Shown: one piece after another, positions 35,873 through 44,948 of the stretch
Position numbering within the stretch: position 1 is the stretch's first letter
How the letters are laid out: each line of letters starts with the position of its first letter
NCBI RefSeq assembly: GCF_039543385.1
Contig: NZ_BAABJQ010000028.1
Coordinates: forward strand, 49,731 to 113,730
Direction: 5' to 3'
DNA from: Rugosimonospora acidiphila
GTDB taxonomy: Bacteria; Actinomycetota; Actinomycetes; Mycobacteriales; Micromonosporaceae
DNA length: 64,000 nucleotides
Program-made: the position numbers and the translations under genes
The notes under the pieces: generated by a model
Told to the model about the DNA's origin: nothing
The model's database searches: none
The model's input: only the letters and a program-made list of their open reading frames with translations

Positions 35873-36760
35873 ATGCGCACGCGTACTGCATTAAGGTTCG
35901 TGACCGCCACGGCCGCCCTGGGCGCCGGCACCCTGGCCTACGCCTCGCTGGTCGAGCGGAACATGTTCACCCTGCGCCGGTTCGACGTACCGGTGCTCGC
36001 GCCGGACTCCGAGCCGCTGCGCCTGCTGCACATCTCCGACCTGCACATGATGCCCGGACAACGGCGCAAGCAGGACTGGGTGGCCGCGCTGGCCGCCGCG
36101 ACCGACCCCGACCTGGTCATCACCACCGGGGACAACCTGGCCCACCCGGCCGCCGTACCGGCCGTGACCAGGGCGCTCGCGCCGCTGCTCAACCGGCCCG
36201 GGGCCTTTGTCTTCGGTTCGAACGACTACCGCGGCCCGGTGTTGAAGAACCCGTTTGGGTACTTCAACAAGAACCGGAGGTACGTGCAGGGCGCCGAGCT
36301 GCCCACCGAGGACCTGCGCGACGCCCTGGTCCGGGCCGGGTGGGCGGACCTGAATAACGCCCGGACGGTGCTCAAGGCGGGCGGCCGGTCGATCGAGCTG
36401 GCCGGCGTGGACGATCCACACGTGGGGCGCGACGACTACCTGCCCGCCCCGGCGGCAGAGGCGGACCTGCACCTCGGGCTGACCCACTCGCCCGAGCCCC
36501 GCGTGCTGGCCGAGATGGCGGCGGACGGCTTCACGCTGCTGCTGGCGGGCCACACGCACGGCGGGCAGGTGCGGGTACCCGGGGTCGGCGCGCTGGTCTC
36601 CAACTGCGGCCTGGACCGCCGGATGGCCCGGGGCCTGCACCGCTGGCCGGGCTCGGACGCCTGGCTGCACGTGTCGGCGGGCCTGGGTACCCACCCGACG
36701 GCCCCGATACGGTTCGCCTGCCGCCCGGAGGCGTCGCTGCTCACGCTGATCCCGCGCTAG
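35873..36760 (+). CDS. metallophosphoesterase
   Basis: 295-aa calcineurin-like phosphoesterase with an N-terminal hydrophobic segment (residues ~6-25) that probably anchors it. Motifs in order: HISDLHM, TTGDNLA, GSNDYRG, GLTHSPEP and AGHTHGGQ, giving a full dinuclear-metal site. It resembles YkuE/Rv3683-type enzymes found next to ponA2 in mycobacteria. ATG at 35873, MRTRTALRFVTATAALG. The gene is followed by tRNA-Pro 91 bp downstream. Confidence 0.92.
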   Translation: MRTRTALRFVTATAALGAGTLAYASLVERNMFTLRRFDVPVLAPDSEPLRLLHISDLHMMPGQRRKQDWVAALAAATDPDLVITTGDNLAHPAAVPAVTRALAPLLNRPGAFVFGSNDYRGPVLKNPFGYFNKNRRYVQGAELPTEDLRDALVRAGWADLNNARTVLKAGGRSIELAGVDDPHVGRDDYLPAPAAEADLHLGLTHSPEPRVLAEMAADGFTLLLAGHTHGGQVRVPGVGALVSNCGLDRRMARGLHRWPGSDAWLHVSAGLGTHPTAPIRFACRPEASLLTLIPR

Positions 36761-36851
36761 CGGACGAACCGCGTGAGCGGAGGCGCCCTCGGCGAAACGG
36801 GATACCCAGGTTTGCTCGGCGGCGCGGGTCAGTTAGTATTGCCCGGCAGCT

Positions 36852-36925
<74 letters not shown>

Positions 36926-36943
36926 CAGAGCAGTGCAGCAGGC

Positions 36944-36978
36944 CAGGGCCGGTTTCCCAGAACAGGGAACCGGCCCTG
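36944..36978 (+). terminator. hairpin downstream of tRNA-Pro
   Basis: Near-perfect 14-bp stem (CAGGGCCGGTTTCCC / GGGAACCGGCCCTG, one bulged T) with loop AGAACA, 18 nt after the tRNA. It probably ends the tRNA transcript. The next ~240 bp to 37220 hold no gene that I can support. Confidence 0.75.
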
Positions 36979-37220
36979 ATCACGTCTCGGGAGGCTCCCG
37001 GGAGAAAAATGGGAAAAATCTTGCGGGTTCGCTCCCTGACCTCCCGCCGTTTGCGAGTACCGGCCCTGGCTGCCAGGCCGGCCACGGATCGGCCAGCACC
37101 GGCGGCGCTTCTCAAGCGGCGCATGCGTGATGCTGTTCACGCCGCTGCCGGCACACACCGTCCGGTTCCCCCGTCACTCCCCGGGCCGCGGCCATCGGTC
37201 CCGGTTCCGGAGTGCCGAGC

Positions 37221-38018
37221 TCACAGATCGGGGATCGGTTGCTGGGTGCTGGGTGTCTGGAGCCCGCCGTGTACCTCGAGGACCGTGCCGGTGAGGTAGG
37301 AGCCGGCCGGCGAGGCAAGGTAGAGGACGCCGGCCGCGACGTCCTCTACGGTACCCAGCCGGCGCAGCGGCGTCGCTGCCTCGACTCGGGTGCGGAGCGC
37401 GGGGTCGTCGGTGATCGGCCCGGTAGCCGCGGTGGCAATGGTGCCCGCGGCGATCGCGTTCACCCGGATGCGTGGTGCGAGGTCCTGAGCCGCAAGCGCG
37501 GTGTAGTGAGCCAGTGCGCCCTTGACCACCCCGTAGGACAGGAAGCCTCGTCCGGCGATCAGCGCCATGACGCTGGAGATGTTGACCACCGATCCGCCGT
37601 CATGCTGGAGCATCATCGGTACAGCGGATGTCACGAGAGCGTGCGCGGTCGACACGTTGAAACGGAAGGCCTGTTCGAGTTCCTCGACGCTGGTGTCGAG
37701 GAAGGGCTTGGGCACCGCGCCGCCGACGTTGTTGACGACGATGTCTATCCGGCCGAACCGGTTCTCAGCCGCGCCAGCCACGCCACGGACCTGATCGATA
37801 TCGCTCAGATCGGCGACCACGGGATGCGCCCGCCTGCCCGCTGCTTCGACCGCATGCGCGGTCGCGTTCAACTGCTCACGGGTACGGGCGGCTATCACGA
37901 CATCGGCGCCAGCCTCGGCCAACGCCAGGGCGCAGGCCGCGCCGATACCCCGCCCGGCACCGGTCACCACCGCGACCCGGCCGTCGAGCCGGAACCGATC
38001 CAGGATGCTCAGCCACAT
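37221..38018 (-). CDS. short-chain dehydrogenase/reductase (SDR)
   Basis: Classical 265-aa SDR: NAD(P)-binding TGAGRGIG near residue 20, NNVGG near 96, catalytic Ser in NISSVMA and YxxxK in YGVVKGA. ATG at 38018 follows AGGAGGTGATC with ideal spacing, one of the strongest ribosome sites in the window. It is a single gene just downstream of tRNA-Pro, on the opposite strand; the substrate is not deducible. Confidence 0.9.
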   Translation of the reverse strand: MWLSILDRFRLDGRVAVVTGAGRGIGAACALALAEAGADVVIAARTREQLNATAHAVEAAGRRAHPVVADLSDIDQVRGVAGAAENRFGRIDIVVNNVGGAVPKPFLDTSVEELEQAFRFNVSTAHALVTSAVPMMLQHDGGSVVNISSVMALIAGRGFLSYGVVKGALAHYTALAAQDLAPRIRVNAIAAGTIATAATGPITDDPALRTRVEAATPLRRLGTVEDVAAGVLYLASPAGSYLTGTVLEVHGGLQTPSTQQPIPDL

Positions 38019-38097
38019 ACGCGATCACCTCCTGGCTTCTTGCTGAGGTACGTCGGCTTGAGGGGCCGACGCGGGAGATGGCCGGGTCGCGCGCCGG

Positions 38098-38277
38098 TCA
38101 ACCGCTGTTGATCGCGCTGGTGATGGCAACGTTGGTGTACCGCCGCGCCGCCCGATCCCCTGCTCGGCGTGCCTGCTCCGGAGTCGCGCCCTGGGCGAGC
38201 GCCGTGCTGATCGCCTCGTTGCGACGCCGCTCCACCAGTTCGTTACGCCTCTGCCTAAGCCTGCTCAGGAAGGACAT
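38098..38277 (-). CDS. 59-aa hypothetical protein
   Basis: Not recognised. It starts ATG at 38277 with AGGTG just upstream and reads MSFLSRLRQRRNELVERRRN, then GATPEQARRAGDRAARRYTN. It is strongly basic and predicted helical, with no membrane segment or Cys. It lies 79 bp upstream of the SDR gene on the same strand. The good ribosome site and coherent composition make it likely real. Confidence 0.55.
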   Translation of the reverse strand: MSFLSRLRQRRNELVERRRNEAISTALAQGATPEQARRAGDRAARRYTNVAITSAINSG

Positions 38278-38422
38278 GACACCTGGTTCCCCGGCCCACG
38301 GCTGATCGAAACTGAGTGAGGGTGTGAGGGCGGGCCCGCGAGCGGCCCCCGCCGGCCCGGTTGGACACCGCGAATCCCGGTCACCATGCGGCGGACGGGG
38401 CGTCAGCACCTTAGCCTTGGTC

Positions 38423-38782
38423 GTGCTCGAAGCCGGGACCCGCAAGCGAAGCCAGCCAGCGCCGCCTCACGTCATCTTCGAAGCGCTGACCGAGCCGGAC
38501 CGAGACCCGGCGCGGCCGTGGCTGCTGCTCCTCGACGACGAGCAGCCTCCGCGTACGCTGCGGGCCCAGAGCCCTCATCTCGTCGTGTGGTCCTCCATCT
38601 GGCGTAAGCGACCAGACGCGATGGTGCGCTTCGATCTGCCGAGCGATGGCGCGGCCGGGACTGAGCTGCGCTGGACCCTCCTTCTGGACGAGCCGTTGCC
38701 CGAACCGTCGCTGCTCGGACACCTGCGCAAGCGGCTCAACCAACTGATCAACGCGAACCTCAGGTACACGTTTGGTCAGTAG
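38423..38782 (+). CDS. SRPBCC-like small protein
   Basis: About 119 aa from GTG 38423; upstream in-frame codons exist, but no better start with a ribosome site. The pattern HVIFEALTEPD...RPWLLLLDDE, LVVWSSIWRKRPDAMVRFDL, LRWTLLLDEPLPE and HLRKRLNQLINANLRYTFGQ resembles START/SRPBCC (polyketide-cyclase-like) hydrophobic-ligand proteins. The ligand is unknown. It is a single gene, divergent from the 59-aa gene. Confidence 0.65.
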   Translation: MLEAGTRKRSQPAPPHVIFEALTEPDRDPARPWLLLLDDEQPPRTLRAQSPHLVVWSSIWRKRPDAMVRFDLPSDGAAGTELRWTLLLDEPLPEPSLLGHLRKRLNQLINANLRYTFGQ

Positions 38783-38911
38783 AGGTTGCACGCCCACGGC
38801 CGCGATTCGGACGCCCAGGGTTCCAGGCCGTGAAGCGTCAGTCGGGACGGAGCCGCCGAGAATGTGGCGGCCGGAACCAAGGCTGGTGAGCGGTTGGTAG
38901 CGTCGCCAGCC

Positions 38912-39733
38912 ATGGAATCCCTCGATGGCACCGACGTCGACGCGGCCGTACCGGATCGGGTTCGGGAACTGGTCGATCGGCACCTGGGAGAGTTGGATCG
39001 GGCCGCACCGGGTCTGGTCGAAAGGCTTTACCTGAGCGGATCGGTCGCCCTGGGCGACTACCACCCCGGGGTCAGCGACATCGACTTTCTTGCCGTGATG
39101 TCGCGCCCCCTGGGCCCCGACGAGCTCGCGGCCGTGGCCGCCGTTCACCGGGGCATGCCGTCGTCGCCGCACTACGACGGCGTTTACCTGGACCGCGCCT
39201 CGGTCGAGGCAATGGTCGACGACGGCCGGGCCGCACCGCACGTGGTGGACGGCGTGTTCCGCGGAGACGAGCCGTGCGGGGAACTGAATCCGGTGCTGTG
39301 GCTGACTCTGGACCGCCGGGGCGTCGCGGTGCGAGGACCGGCCACGGCGAATCTCGATCTGCGCGTCGATCCTGACCGGCTGCGCCGGTGGAATCTGGAC
39401 AACTTGAAGGAGTACTGGCAGCCGCTGGCTTGGCAGGTACGGCAGGCGGTGGCCGAACGTGCCGACGACGCGGTGGCCCATCCGGTCGGGGTGGTGTGGG
39501 CGGTACTCGGTCCGGGTCGCCTGCACTACACCCTGGCGACCGGCCAGGTCGCGTCGAAGTCCGAGGCCGGGGTCTACACGGCCGGGCGGTTTCCGGAGTG
39601 GGCCGAGCTCATCGAGCGTTCGCTAGCCTGGCGCCGTGGCCACGAGGACGTCAGCTTCGTCACCACCGACGCCGTGGCGGCCGCCGCGCTGATCGACGCG
39701 GTCGTCGAGGACGCCTGGCTGCGCTGGGGCTGA
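38912..39733 (+). CDS. nucleotidyltransferase, AadA/ANT(3'')-like with DUF4111-type C-terminus
   Basis: 273 aa. The nucleotidyltransferase motif LYLSGSVALGDYHPGVSDIDFLAV (residues ~40-63) gives GS plus DxD for metal and NTP binding. The C-terminal helical domain matches the aminoglycoside adenylyltransferase shape. ATG 38912 is preferred; an in-frame GTG at 38864 would add 16 residues without better support. Chromosomal actinobacterial members are mostly uncharacterised, so drug resistance is only a possibility. It is followed by a very strong bidirectional terminator. Confidence 0.8.
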   Translation: MESLDGTDVDAAVPDRVRELVDRHLGELDRAAPGLVERLYLSGSVALGDYHPGVSDIDFLAVMSRPLGPDELAAVAAVHRGMPSSPHYDGVYLDRASVEAMVDDGRAAPHVVDGVFRGDEPCGELNPVLWLTLDRRGVAVRGPATANLDLRVDPDRLRRWNLDNLKEYWQPLAWQVRQAVAERADDAVAHPVGVVWAVLGPGRLHYTLATGQVASKSEAGVYTAGRFPEWAELIERSLAWRRGHEDVSFVTTDAVAAAALIDAVVEDAWLRWG

Positions 39734-39759
39734 TGCGGAGGCGCCTGGTGCCAGACGCG

Positions 39760-39794
39760 GAGCGGTGCCCGGACAGATCGTCCGGGCACCGCTC
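39760..39794. terminator. strong bidirectional terminator hairpin
   Basis: A 15-bp perfect stem GAGCGGTGCCCGGAC / GTCCGGGCACCGCTC with a 5-nt loop AGATC, placed between the convergent nucleotidyltransferase and beta-helix genes, 22-27 bp from each stop. Confidence 0.9.
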
Positions 39795-39816
39795 CAACCC
39801 CCACCCCAGAAACGTC

Positions 39817-41004
39817 TCAGTTGGTCGAAACCTGAACGCTCACGCCCGCGAACGCGTTGGCGCGCACGTTCTTCGCGGTGACCGGGCCGGTCGTCCAGAC
39901 TCCGAAGTGGTCGTTGGTGATCAGGTTGCCGGTGATCTCGATCGACAGCGGCGACACCGTGGCCACGACGATGCCGGTGGTCTCCGAGTCGATCACCGGG
40001 GCGAAGTCGGGGTCGCCGTTCAGGTTGTTGGTGCCGATCTGGTTGCCCCGGATCACGTTGCCGTTCAGGTACTCGCCCGCGACGTGGCTGTGCACGGTGA
40101 CACCGGACAGGGCGTTGCCGTTCAGGACGTTGCCCTCGACGGTGTTGTTGTACACGGCGCCGCCCGGCGCGCCGGTGGCCAGCACGACGCCGGCGCCCGC
40201 GCCCCGCAGCCCGTTGTCGTCGCTGATGTTGCCAACGATGTCGTTGTCGAAGACACCGGCGACGCTCGGGGCGGGCACCCCGTTCGGTGCCGCGGCCGGG
40301 TTGTGGCCCACGATCGTGATGCCGCACGCGGTCAGGCTCCCGGTCACCACGTTGCCGGCGATGCGGTTGTGCGCGGCCGGGCCGGTCTCGTCACTGACCA
40401 GGACGCCGCCGCTGTTGCCGGTGATGGTGTTGCCGCTGATCGTGGAGTTCGAGGTACCCATCAGGTGGATGCCCTCGCCGCAGTCGCCGGGTACGCCCTG
40501 GTTCACGGCGCAGAACGGGTACGTGTTTGGCACCGGGTTGGTCGGCAGCGCGCCCAAGTCGTTGTGCTTGACCACATTGCCGGCAATGGTGATGCCGCTG
40601 ACACCGTTGGCGAGAATTCCCTCACCGATGGCGTTCTCGACGGTGAGTCCGGAGATGGTGACTCCGGACGCCGTGATTGTCACGCCGTTGTTCTGGTTGG
40701 TGGCATCGATGGTCGCCCCGGATCGCCCCTGGAGCGTCACCGCCTTCGCCACGGATACGGTCTCGCGGAAAGTCCCCCCACAAACGATCACAGTGCCCTT
40801 CGCGTCCACCCCTGAAACCGCGGCACTGATCGATTTGTACGCGGCGGAGTCGCAGCCCTTGTCACTTGCCGTGATCACGCCGTGCGTCGAAACGTACACG
40901 GTGTGCGGCAGCGGCTGCGCCTGCGCGCCGAGCGCCCCCAGGAACGGGCTGACCAGTACGACGCCGCCAGCGGCGGAGATCGCCGATGCTTTCAGCTTGT
41001 TCAC
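39817..41004 (-). CDS. secreted right-handed parallel beta-helix repeat protein (NosD-like)
   Basis: 395 aa. A Sec signal peptide (residues ~1-29, KLKASAISAAGGVVLVSPFLGALGAQA) is followed by a YVSTHGV...DSAAYKSISAAVSGV entry region. Many parallel beta-helix rungs follow with NxI/V-xxN patterns (GVTISGLTVENAIG, STISGNTITGNSGG, NRIAGNVVTG, NVIRGNQIGTNNL). Such proteins bind or cleave polysaccharides or act as surface adhesins; no catalytic motif is visible. GTG at 41004 has GGAG 6 nt upstream. A 7-codon in-frame mini-ORF immediately precedes it. Confidence 0.85.
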   Translation of the reverse strand: MNKLKASAISAAGGVVLVSPFLGALGAQAQPLPHTVYVSTHGVITASDKGCDSAAYKSISAAVSGVDAKGTVIVCGGTFRETVSVAKAVTLQGRSGATIDATNQNNGVTITASGVTISGLTVENAIGEGILANGVSGITIAGNVVKHNDLGALPTNPVPNTYPFCAVNQGVPGDCGEGIHLMGTSNSTISGNTITGNSGGVLVSDETGPAAHNRIAGNVVTGSLTACGITIVGHNPAAAPNGVPAPSVAGVFDNDIVGNISDDNGLRGAGAGVVLATGAPGGAVYNNTVEGNVLNGNALSGVTVHSHVAGEYLNGNVIRGNQIGTNNLNGDPDFAPVIDSETTGIVVATVSPLSIEITGNLITNDHFGVWTTGPVTAKNVRANAFAGVSVQVSTN

Positions 41005-41353
41005 TCACTACTCCAGATTGCCGTTGTTCATCGCCGACCCCCCTCGGTTCGGCGACGGCCTTGGAATCGATGGCTCCTAAAGGTTTAGCACCACGTAAAG
41101 GCGCGGTCTACGACCGACAGCCGGTGCATTCTGTGAGCCGCGCCGCCCGAGGCACTGGCGAATCCGGGAATACAGAGGGCGGTTTTGACGGAAGTTCAGA
41201 AATCGTTCGTTGCGATTATCCGAGAATTCACGCATTGGCGGTCCTGCGGCGCTAAGCGAACTCGTCAGTAAACTCGCCAGTAGACCGAAGAGTAACAAAG
41301 ACTGGCGGGATAAGCACGCTCGCGACGGCTAACTGCGGATAGGATCCGGACCC
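41005..41353. other. 349-bp divergent intergenic region, beta-helix / pentapeptide genes
   Basis: No full gene is supported. It contains the 7-codon mini-ORF for the beta-helix gene (41008-41031) and a 12-bp tandem repeat, AACTCGTCAGTA then AACTCGCCAGTA, at 41259-41282, 72 bp before the pentapeptide gene start. Base composition is less GC-rich than the neighbours, fitting promoter DNA. Confidence 0.5.
41008..41031 (-). CDS. possible 7-codon leader ORF ahead of the beta-helix gene
   Basis: ATG at 41031 is preceded by GAGGGGGG at good spacing and encodes MNNGNLE followed by TAG TGA, then the GTG start of the beta-helix gene in the same frame. The ribosome site is stronger than that of the main gene, so termination and re-initiation could set its translation. 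No experimental support. Confidence 0.35.
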   Translation of the reverse strand: MNNGNLE

Positions 41354-42115
41354 GTGGCACCACGACCCCGCAGCGCCACCGCGGCGACGGCGCGCGAGCC
41401 GGCGCCGCCGAGGCTGCCGACGCGCGATGACCAGGCCGGCCCGGACTCCGCCGGCCGTGACCTCGAGCCGGAGACGACGTACCGGGGAGTCGCGCTGCGC
41501 GACGTCGACCTGTCCGGGCGGTGTGCCGAGTCCGTCGAGTTCGAGCAGTGCCGGCTGCGGGGGGTGGACCTGTCCGGTACCCGGATCGACGCGGCCCGGT
41601 TCACCGACTGCCTGGTGGAGACCTGCGACTGGGCCAACCTGCGGTCCGACCACGGCGCGCTGGTGCGGGTGCGGTTCGCCGGATCGCGGATGACCGGACT
41701 CGGATACGCGTCGGGGGTGCTGCGCGACGTCGTGTTCGAGGAGTGCCGACTGGACCTGTCGGGATGGCGGTTCGCCAGCTTCCGCGCGGTGCGGTTCGAC
41801 CGGTGCACGTTGACCGGCGCGGATTTCACCGGCGCGGACCTGGGCGGGGCGCGGTTCGTCGGCTGTGATCTGTCGGGGGCGCACTTCGACGACGCCCGGA
41901 TGGAGGGCACGATCGTCGGCGGCTGCGAGTTGGCCGGCATCGGCGGCGTGACGAGTTGGCGGGGCGCCACGGTCGACGGTACGGACCTCGCGGCCCTGGC
42001 GTTGGTAATGGCCGGCGCGCTGGGCATCCGGATCGACGCCGGGGGCGGCGAACGGGACGAGGGCGACCGAACCGGCGGCGATGGCGCCCGGCGGTCGTCG
42101 CCGCGGCCGGCGTGA
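41354..42115 (+). CDS. pentapeptide repeat protein
   Basis: 253 aa with a repeat core (residues ~42-205) built of A(D/N)LxX-type units, e.g. DVDLSGRCAESVEFEQCRLRGVDLSGTRIDAARF and LTGADFTGADLGGARFVGCDLSGAHFDDARM. This predicts a quadrilateral beta-helix. Some members mimic DNA and protect gyrase, while most are of unknown role. Disordered Ala/Pro-rich N-terminus and Gly/Asp/Arg-rich C-terminus. GTG start at 41354. Confidence 0.88.
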   Translation: MAPRPRSATAATAREPAPPRLPTRDDQAGPDSAGRDLEPETTYRGVALRDVDLSGRCAESVEFEQCRLRGVDLSGTRIDAARFTDCLVETCDWANLRSDHGALVRVRFAGSRMTGLGYASGVLRDVVFEECRLDLSGWRFASFRAVRFDRCTLTGADFTGADLGGARFVGCDLSGAHFDDARMEGTIVGGCELAGIGGVTSWRGATVDGTDLAALALVMAGALGIRIDAGGGERDEGDRTGGDGARRSSPRPA

Positions 42116-42213
42116 CCGAGCCACGGCCGGTGTGACCGACTCGCGCCGCGGGAATGCTCCCCCCGGTGGCGCCGTTCGCGTCTACTGGCCGCGCCACTGG
42201 GGAAGGAACGAAG

Positions 42214-43269
42214 ATGCCCGCACCGCTTGAGTTCGCCATCGACACCTTCGGGGACGTCACCAAGGACGCCGATGGGCACCGCCTGCCGTACCCGCAGGTG
42301 ATCCGCAACGTGGTCGAGGAGGCCGTGCTGGCCGACGGCCTGGGCATCGACGCCATCGGCATCGGGGAGCACCACCGGGACGACTTCGCCATCTCCGCCC
42401 CCGAGATCGTGCTGGCGGCGATCGCCGCGCGTACCGAGCGGATCAGGCTCACCACCGCGGTAACCGTGCTCAGCTCCGACGATCCGGTGCGGGTCTTCGA
42501 GAAGTTCGCGACGCTGGACGCGGTCTCTCAGGGTCGCGCCGAGATCATCCTCGGCCGCGGCTCGTTCACGGAGTCGTTCCCGCTGTTCGGCTACGACCTC
42601 GCCCAGTACGAGGAGCTGTTCGAGGAGAAGCTCGACCTGTTCTCCCGGCTGCTGGACGAGGGCCCGGTCACCTGGCAGGGCCGGCTGCGCGCGGGCCTTT
42701 CGAACCAGGAGGTGTACCCGAAGACGGAGTCGGGCCACCTACGCACCTGGGTGGGCGTCGGCGGCAGCCCCGAGTCCGTGGTCCGGGCGGCCCGCTACCG
42801 GATGCCGCTCATGCTCGCGATCATCGGCGGTCAGCCGGCACGCTTCGCGCCGTATGTCGACCTGTACCACCGGGCGCTCGACCAGTTCGAGTTCGACCGG
42901 CTCCCGATCGGGGTGCACTCACCCGGGTACGTCGCCGAGACGGATGAGCGGGCCCGCGAGGAGTTGTGGCCGCACTACCGGGCGATGCACGACCGGATCG
43001 GTCGCGAACGCGGCTGGGGCCCCACCGACCGCCGCCGCTTCGAGCTGGAGGCGGATCAGGGTTCGCTCTACGTCGGCTCCCCTGACACGGTGGCCAAGAA
43101 GATCGCGGATACGGTGCGGACGCTCGGCGTCGACCGTTTCGAGTTCAAGTACAGCTCGGGGACGCTCTCGCACGAGAAGATGATGACCGCGCTGCGGCTG
43201 TACGGCGAGCAGGTCGTGCCCCGGGTGCGGCAGCTGCTGGCGCAGGAGCCGGCCCCCGCCGCCGACTGA
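42214..43269 (+). CDS. luciferase-like (LLM class) flavin-dependent monooxygenase
   Basis: 351-aa TIM-barrel flavoenzyme of the bacterial luciferase superfamily: FAIDTFGDV, GLGIDAIGIGEHHRDDFAISAPEIVLAAIAARTERIRLTTAVTVLSSDDPVRVFE and GRAEIILGRGSF are typical. ATG at 42214 has GGAAGGA 6 nt upstream. It resembles the FMN-dependent Atu2307/SP_0267-like group; the substrate is unknown. A perfect hairpin follows the gene. Confidence 0.88.
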   Translation: MPAPLEFAIDTFGDVTKDADGHRLPYPQVIRNVVEEAVLADGLGIDAIGIGEHHRDDFAISAPEIVLAAIAARTERIRLTTAVTVLSSDDPVRVFEKFATLDAVSQGRAEIILGRGSFTESFPLFGYDLAQYEELFEEKLDLFSRLLDEGPVTWQGRLRAGLSNQEVYPKTESGHLRTWVGVGGSPESVVRAARYRMPLMLAIIGGQPARFAPYVDLYHRALDQFEFDRLPIGVHSPGYVAETDERAREELWPHYRAMHDRIGRERGWGPTDRRRFELEADQGSLYVGSPDTVAKKIADTVRTLGVDRFEFKYSSGTLSHEKMMTALRLYGEQVVPRVRQLLAQEPAPAAD

Positions 43270-43294
43270 GCCACCGGCCCGGGCCCGGCCCACC

Positions 43295-43319
43295 GGCCGC
43301 CGGCCATCGACCGGCGGCC
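43295..43319. terminator. hairpin after the LLM gene
   Basis: 9-bp perfect stem GGCCGCCGG / CCGGCGGCC with loop CCATCGA, 25 bp after the stop codon. Confidence 0.6.
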
Positions 43320-43493
43320 CGGACCGGCGGCCCGGATTGCCGGGGCACCGCCCCTCACCTGGGCCGGCGCCTGCTCGGGCACCTCGCGGGTTCCCCCGTT
43401 AGAGGTACCTTTGATCGAGGTCGCCCGCAGGTTGGCGGCCGGACCCACCGGGATCGGCGCGAACCGGTCCCACCGAATCTTTGGACTGGTGAA

Positions 43494-44948
43494 GTGCCCC
43501 TCGACCAGCTCCTGGAGGACGTCACCAGCGCCCTCGACGAGTCCGCGTCGGTCAACGTGGCGTGCCGGCGTGCCGTGGAGTCCTTCGCGGCGCACAGCCC
43601 GGCGATGACCGCCGTGCTGCTGCCGGTCCAGGAGTACCTGCGATGCGTCGCCGCGGCCGGTTCCTGGCACGTGTACTCCTCGCTCCCGTTCGGCGCCGGG
43701 GTCGCCGGGCGGGTCTACCAGAGCGGCCGGACCGCCGTGGTGACGGATGTGTCCGCCGATGAGGATTATGTCTCGCTCGGCCCCTCGGTCGAGGTCGAGA
43801 TCTGCGCGCCCATCCCCGGTCCGGACGGCCGGCCGTGTGGGGCGTTCAACGTCGAGTGGGGCATACCGGTCGACATCGACCTGTGGCGGCCGGTGATCGA
43901 GGAGATCGCGGCGCGCATCGGCGCCCGGGTCACGGCGCTGGGCGGCCCGCCGAGCGAATCGGCCAGCGAGAAGCTGCTGCGCCACGCGCTGGCCTTCGGC
44001 ACCGCTACGGACGAGCGGCAGCTGCTGCGCCGCTCGCTGGTCGCGGCCCGCGAGGTGTCCGGGCTGTCCACCCCCGCGGTGCTGCTGCCGGGACGGGCCG
44101 GCGCCCGGGCCCTGTTGGATCACCAGAACCCCACCCCGCTCGGCGACCGGCTGGCCGCCCTCGGGCCCGAGGTGCTGGCCCAGTTCACCGTCCGCGCGCG
44201 GCGGCACGGGGCGGCATACACCCTGGGCGACCCGGCCGAGTTCGGCGATCACGGGTTCGAGCTGCTCACCGCCATCGGGGTGGGAACGATGATCTCGGTA
44301 CCGGTCGGGCCGGGACGCGACGCCGGGGCCGACCCGGCCACGGCCGGCGCCGTGCTGCTCGCCGTGGACGAGCGCACCATGCGCCCGGACCCGGCCATCC
44401 CCAACCTGCTCGAACTGCTCGCGGCGCACGCCTGGACCAGCCTGGACCGGCTGGACACGCTGCGCCGGCTATCCGAGAAGGCCAGTTCCGACCCGCTCAC
44501 CGGGCTGCGCCACTACGGCCCGTTCGGGGAGCGGCTGGCCAGGTCGACACCCGGGCGTACCGCCCTGCTGGCCATCGACATCGACCGGTTCAAGCAGCTC
44601 AACGACGAGTACGGGCACCAGGCCGGCGACCGCGCCCTGGTGGACCTGTCCCGCACCCTGCTCGCGACCCTGCGCAGCGGCGACGAGCTGTACCGGATCG
44701 GGGGCGACGAGTTCGCGGCGGTGATCGAGGTGAAGCGGCCGGAGGAGGCGCGGGCAATCGCGGAGCGACTCGCCCAGGCGGCCAGGCGTCAGGGGCGCAC
44801 GATCAGCGTCGGCGTGGCGCTCCAGTCGGCGGACGAGTCTCCGGCGGACACCCTGCACCGCGCCGATGTGGCCCTCTACGAGGCAAAACGTACCGGGCGG
44901 GACAGCGTCCGGGTGGCCTCGGTGCGCCCGGCCAGCGGGGCGGCCTGA
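43494..44948 (+). CDS. GAF-GAF-GGDEF diguanylate cyclase
   Basis: 484 aa. Two GAF-like sensor domains (about residues 15-150 and 160-320) precede a GGDEF domain (about 325-475). The active-site GGDEF is intact in YRIGGDEFAAVI. It is preceded by RSGD five residues upstream, the correct spacing for an inhibitory c-di-GMP I-site, so the enzyme should be active and feedback-controlled. No membrane segment, no EAL domain. GTG at 43494. It is a single gene ending before a strong terminator. The ligand of the GAF domains is unknown. Confidence 0.9.
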   Translation: MPLDQLLEDVTSALDESASVNVACRRAVESFAAHSPAMTAVLLPVQEYLRCVAAAGSWHVYSSLPFGAGVAGRVYQSGRTAVVTDVSADEDYVSLGPSVEVEICAPIPGPDGRPCGAFNVEWGIPVDIDLWRPVIEEIAARIGARVTALGGPPSESASEKLLRHALAFGTATDERQLLRRSLVAAREVSGLSTPAVLLPGRAGARALLDHQNPTPLGDRLAALGPEVLAQFTVRARRHGAAYTLGDPAEFGDHGFELLTAIGVGTMISVPVGPGRDAGADPATAGAVLLAVDERTMRPDPAIPNLLELLAAHAWTSLDRLDTLRRLSEKASSDPLTGLRHYGPFGERLARSTPGRTALLAIDIDRFKQLNDEYGHQAGDRALVDLSRTLLATLRSGDELYRIGGDEFAAVIEVKRPEEARAIAERLAQAARRQGRTISVGVALQSADESPADTLHRADVALYEAKRTGRDSVRVASVRPASGAA

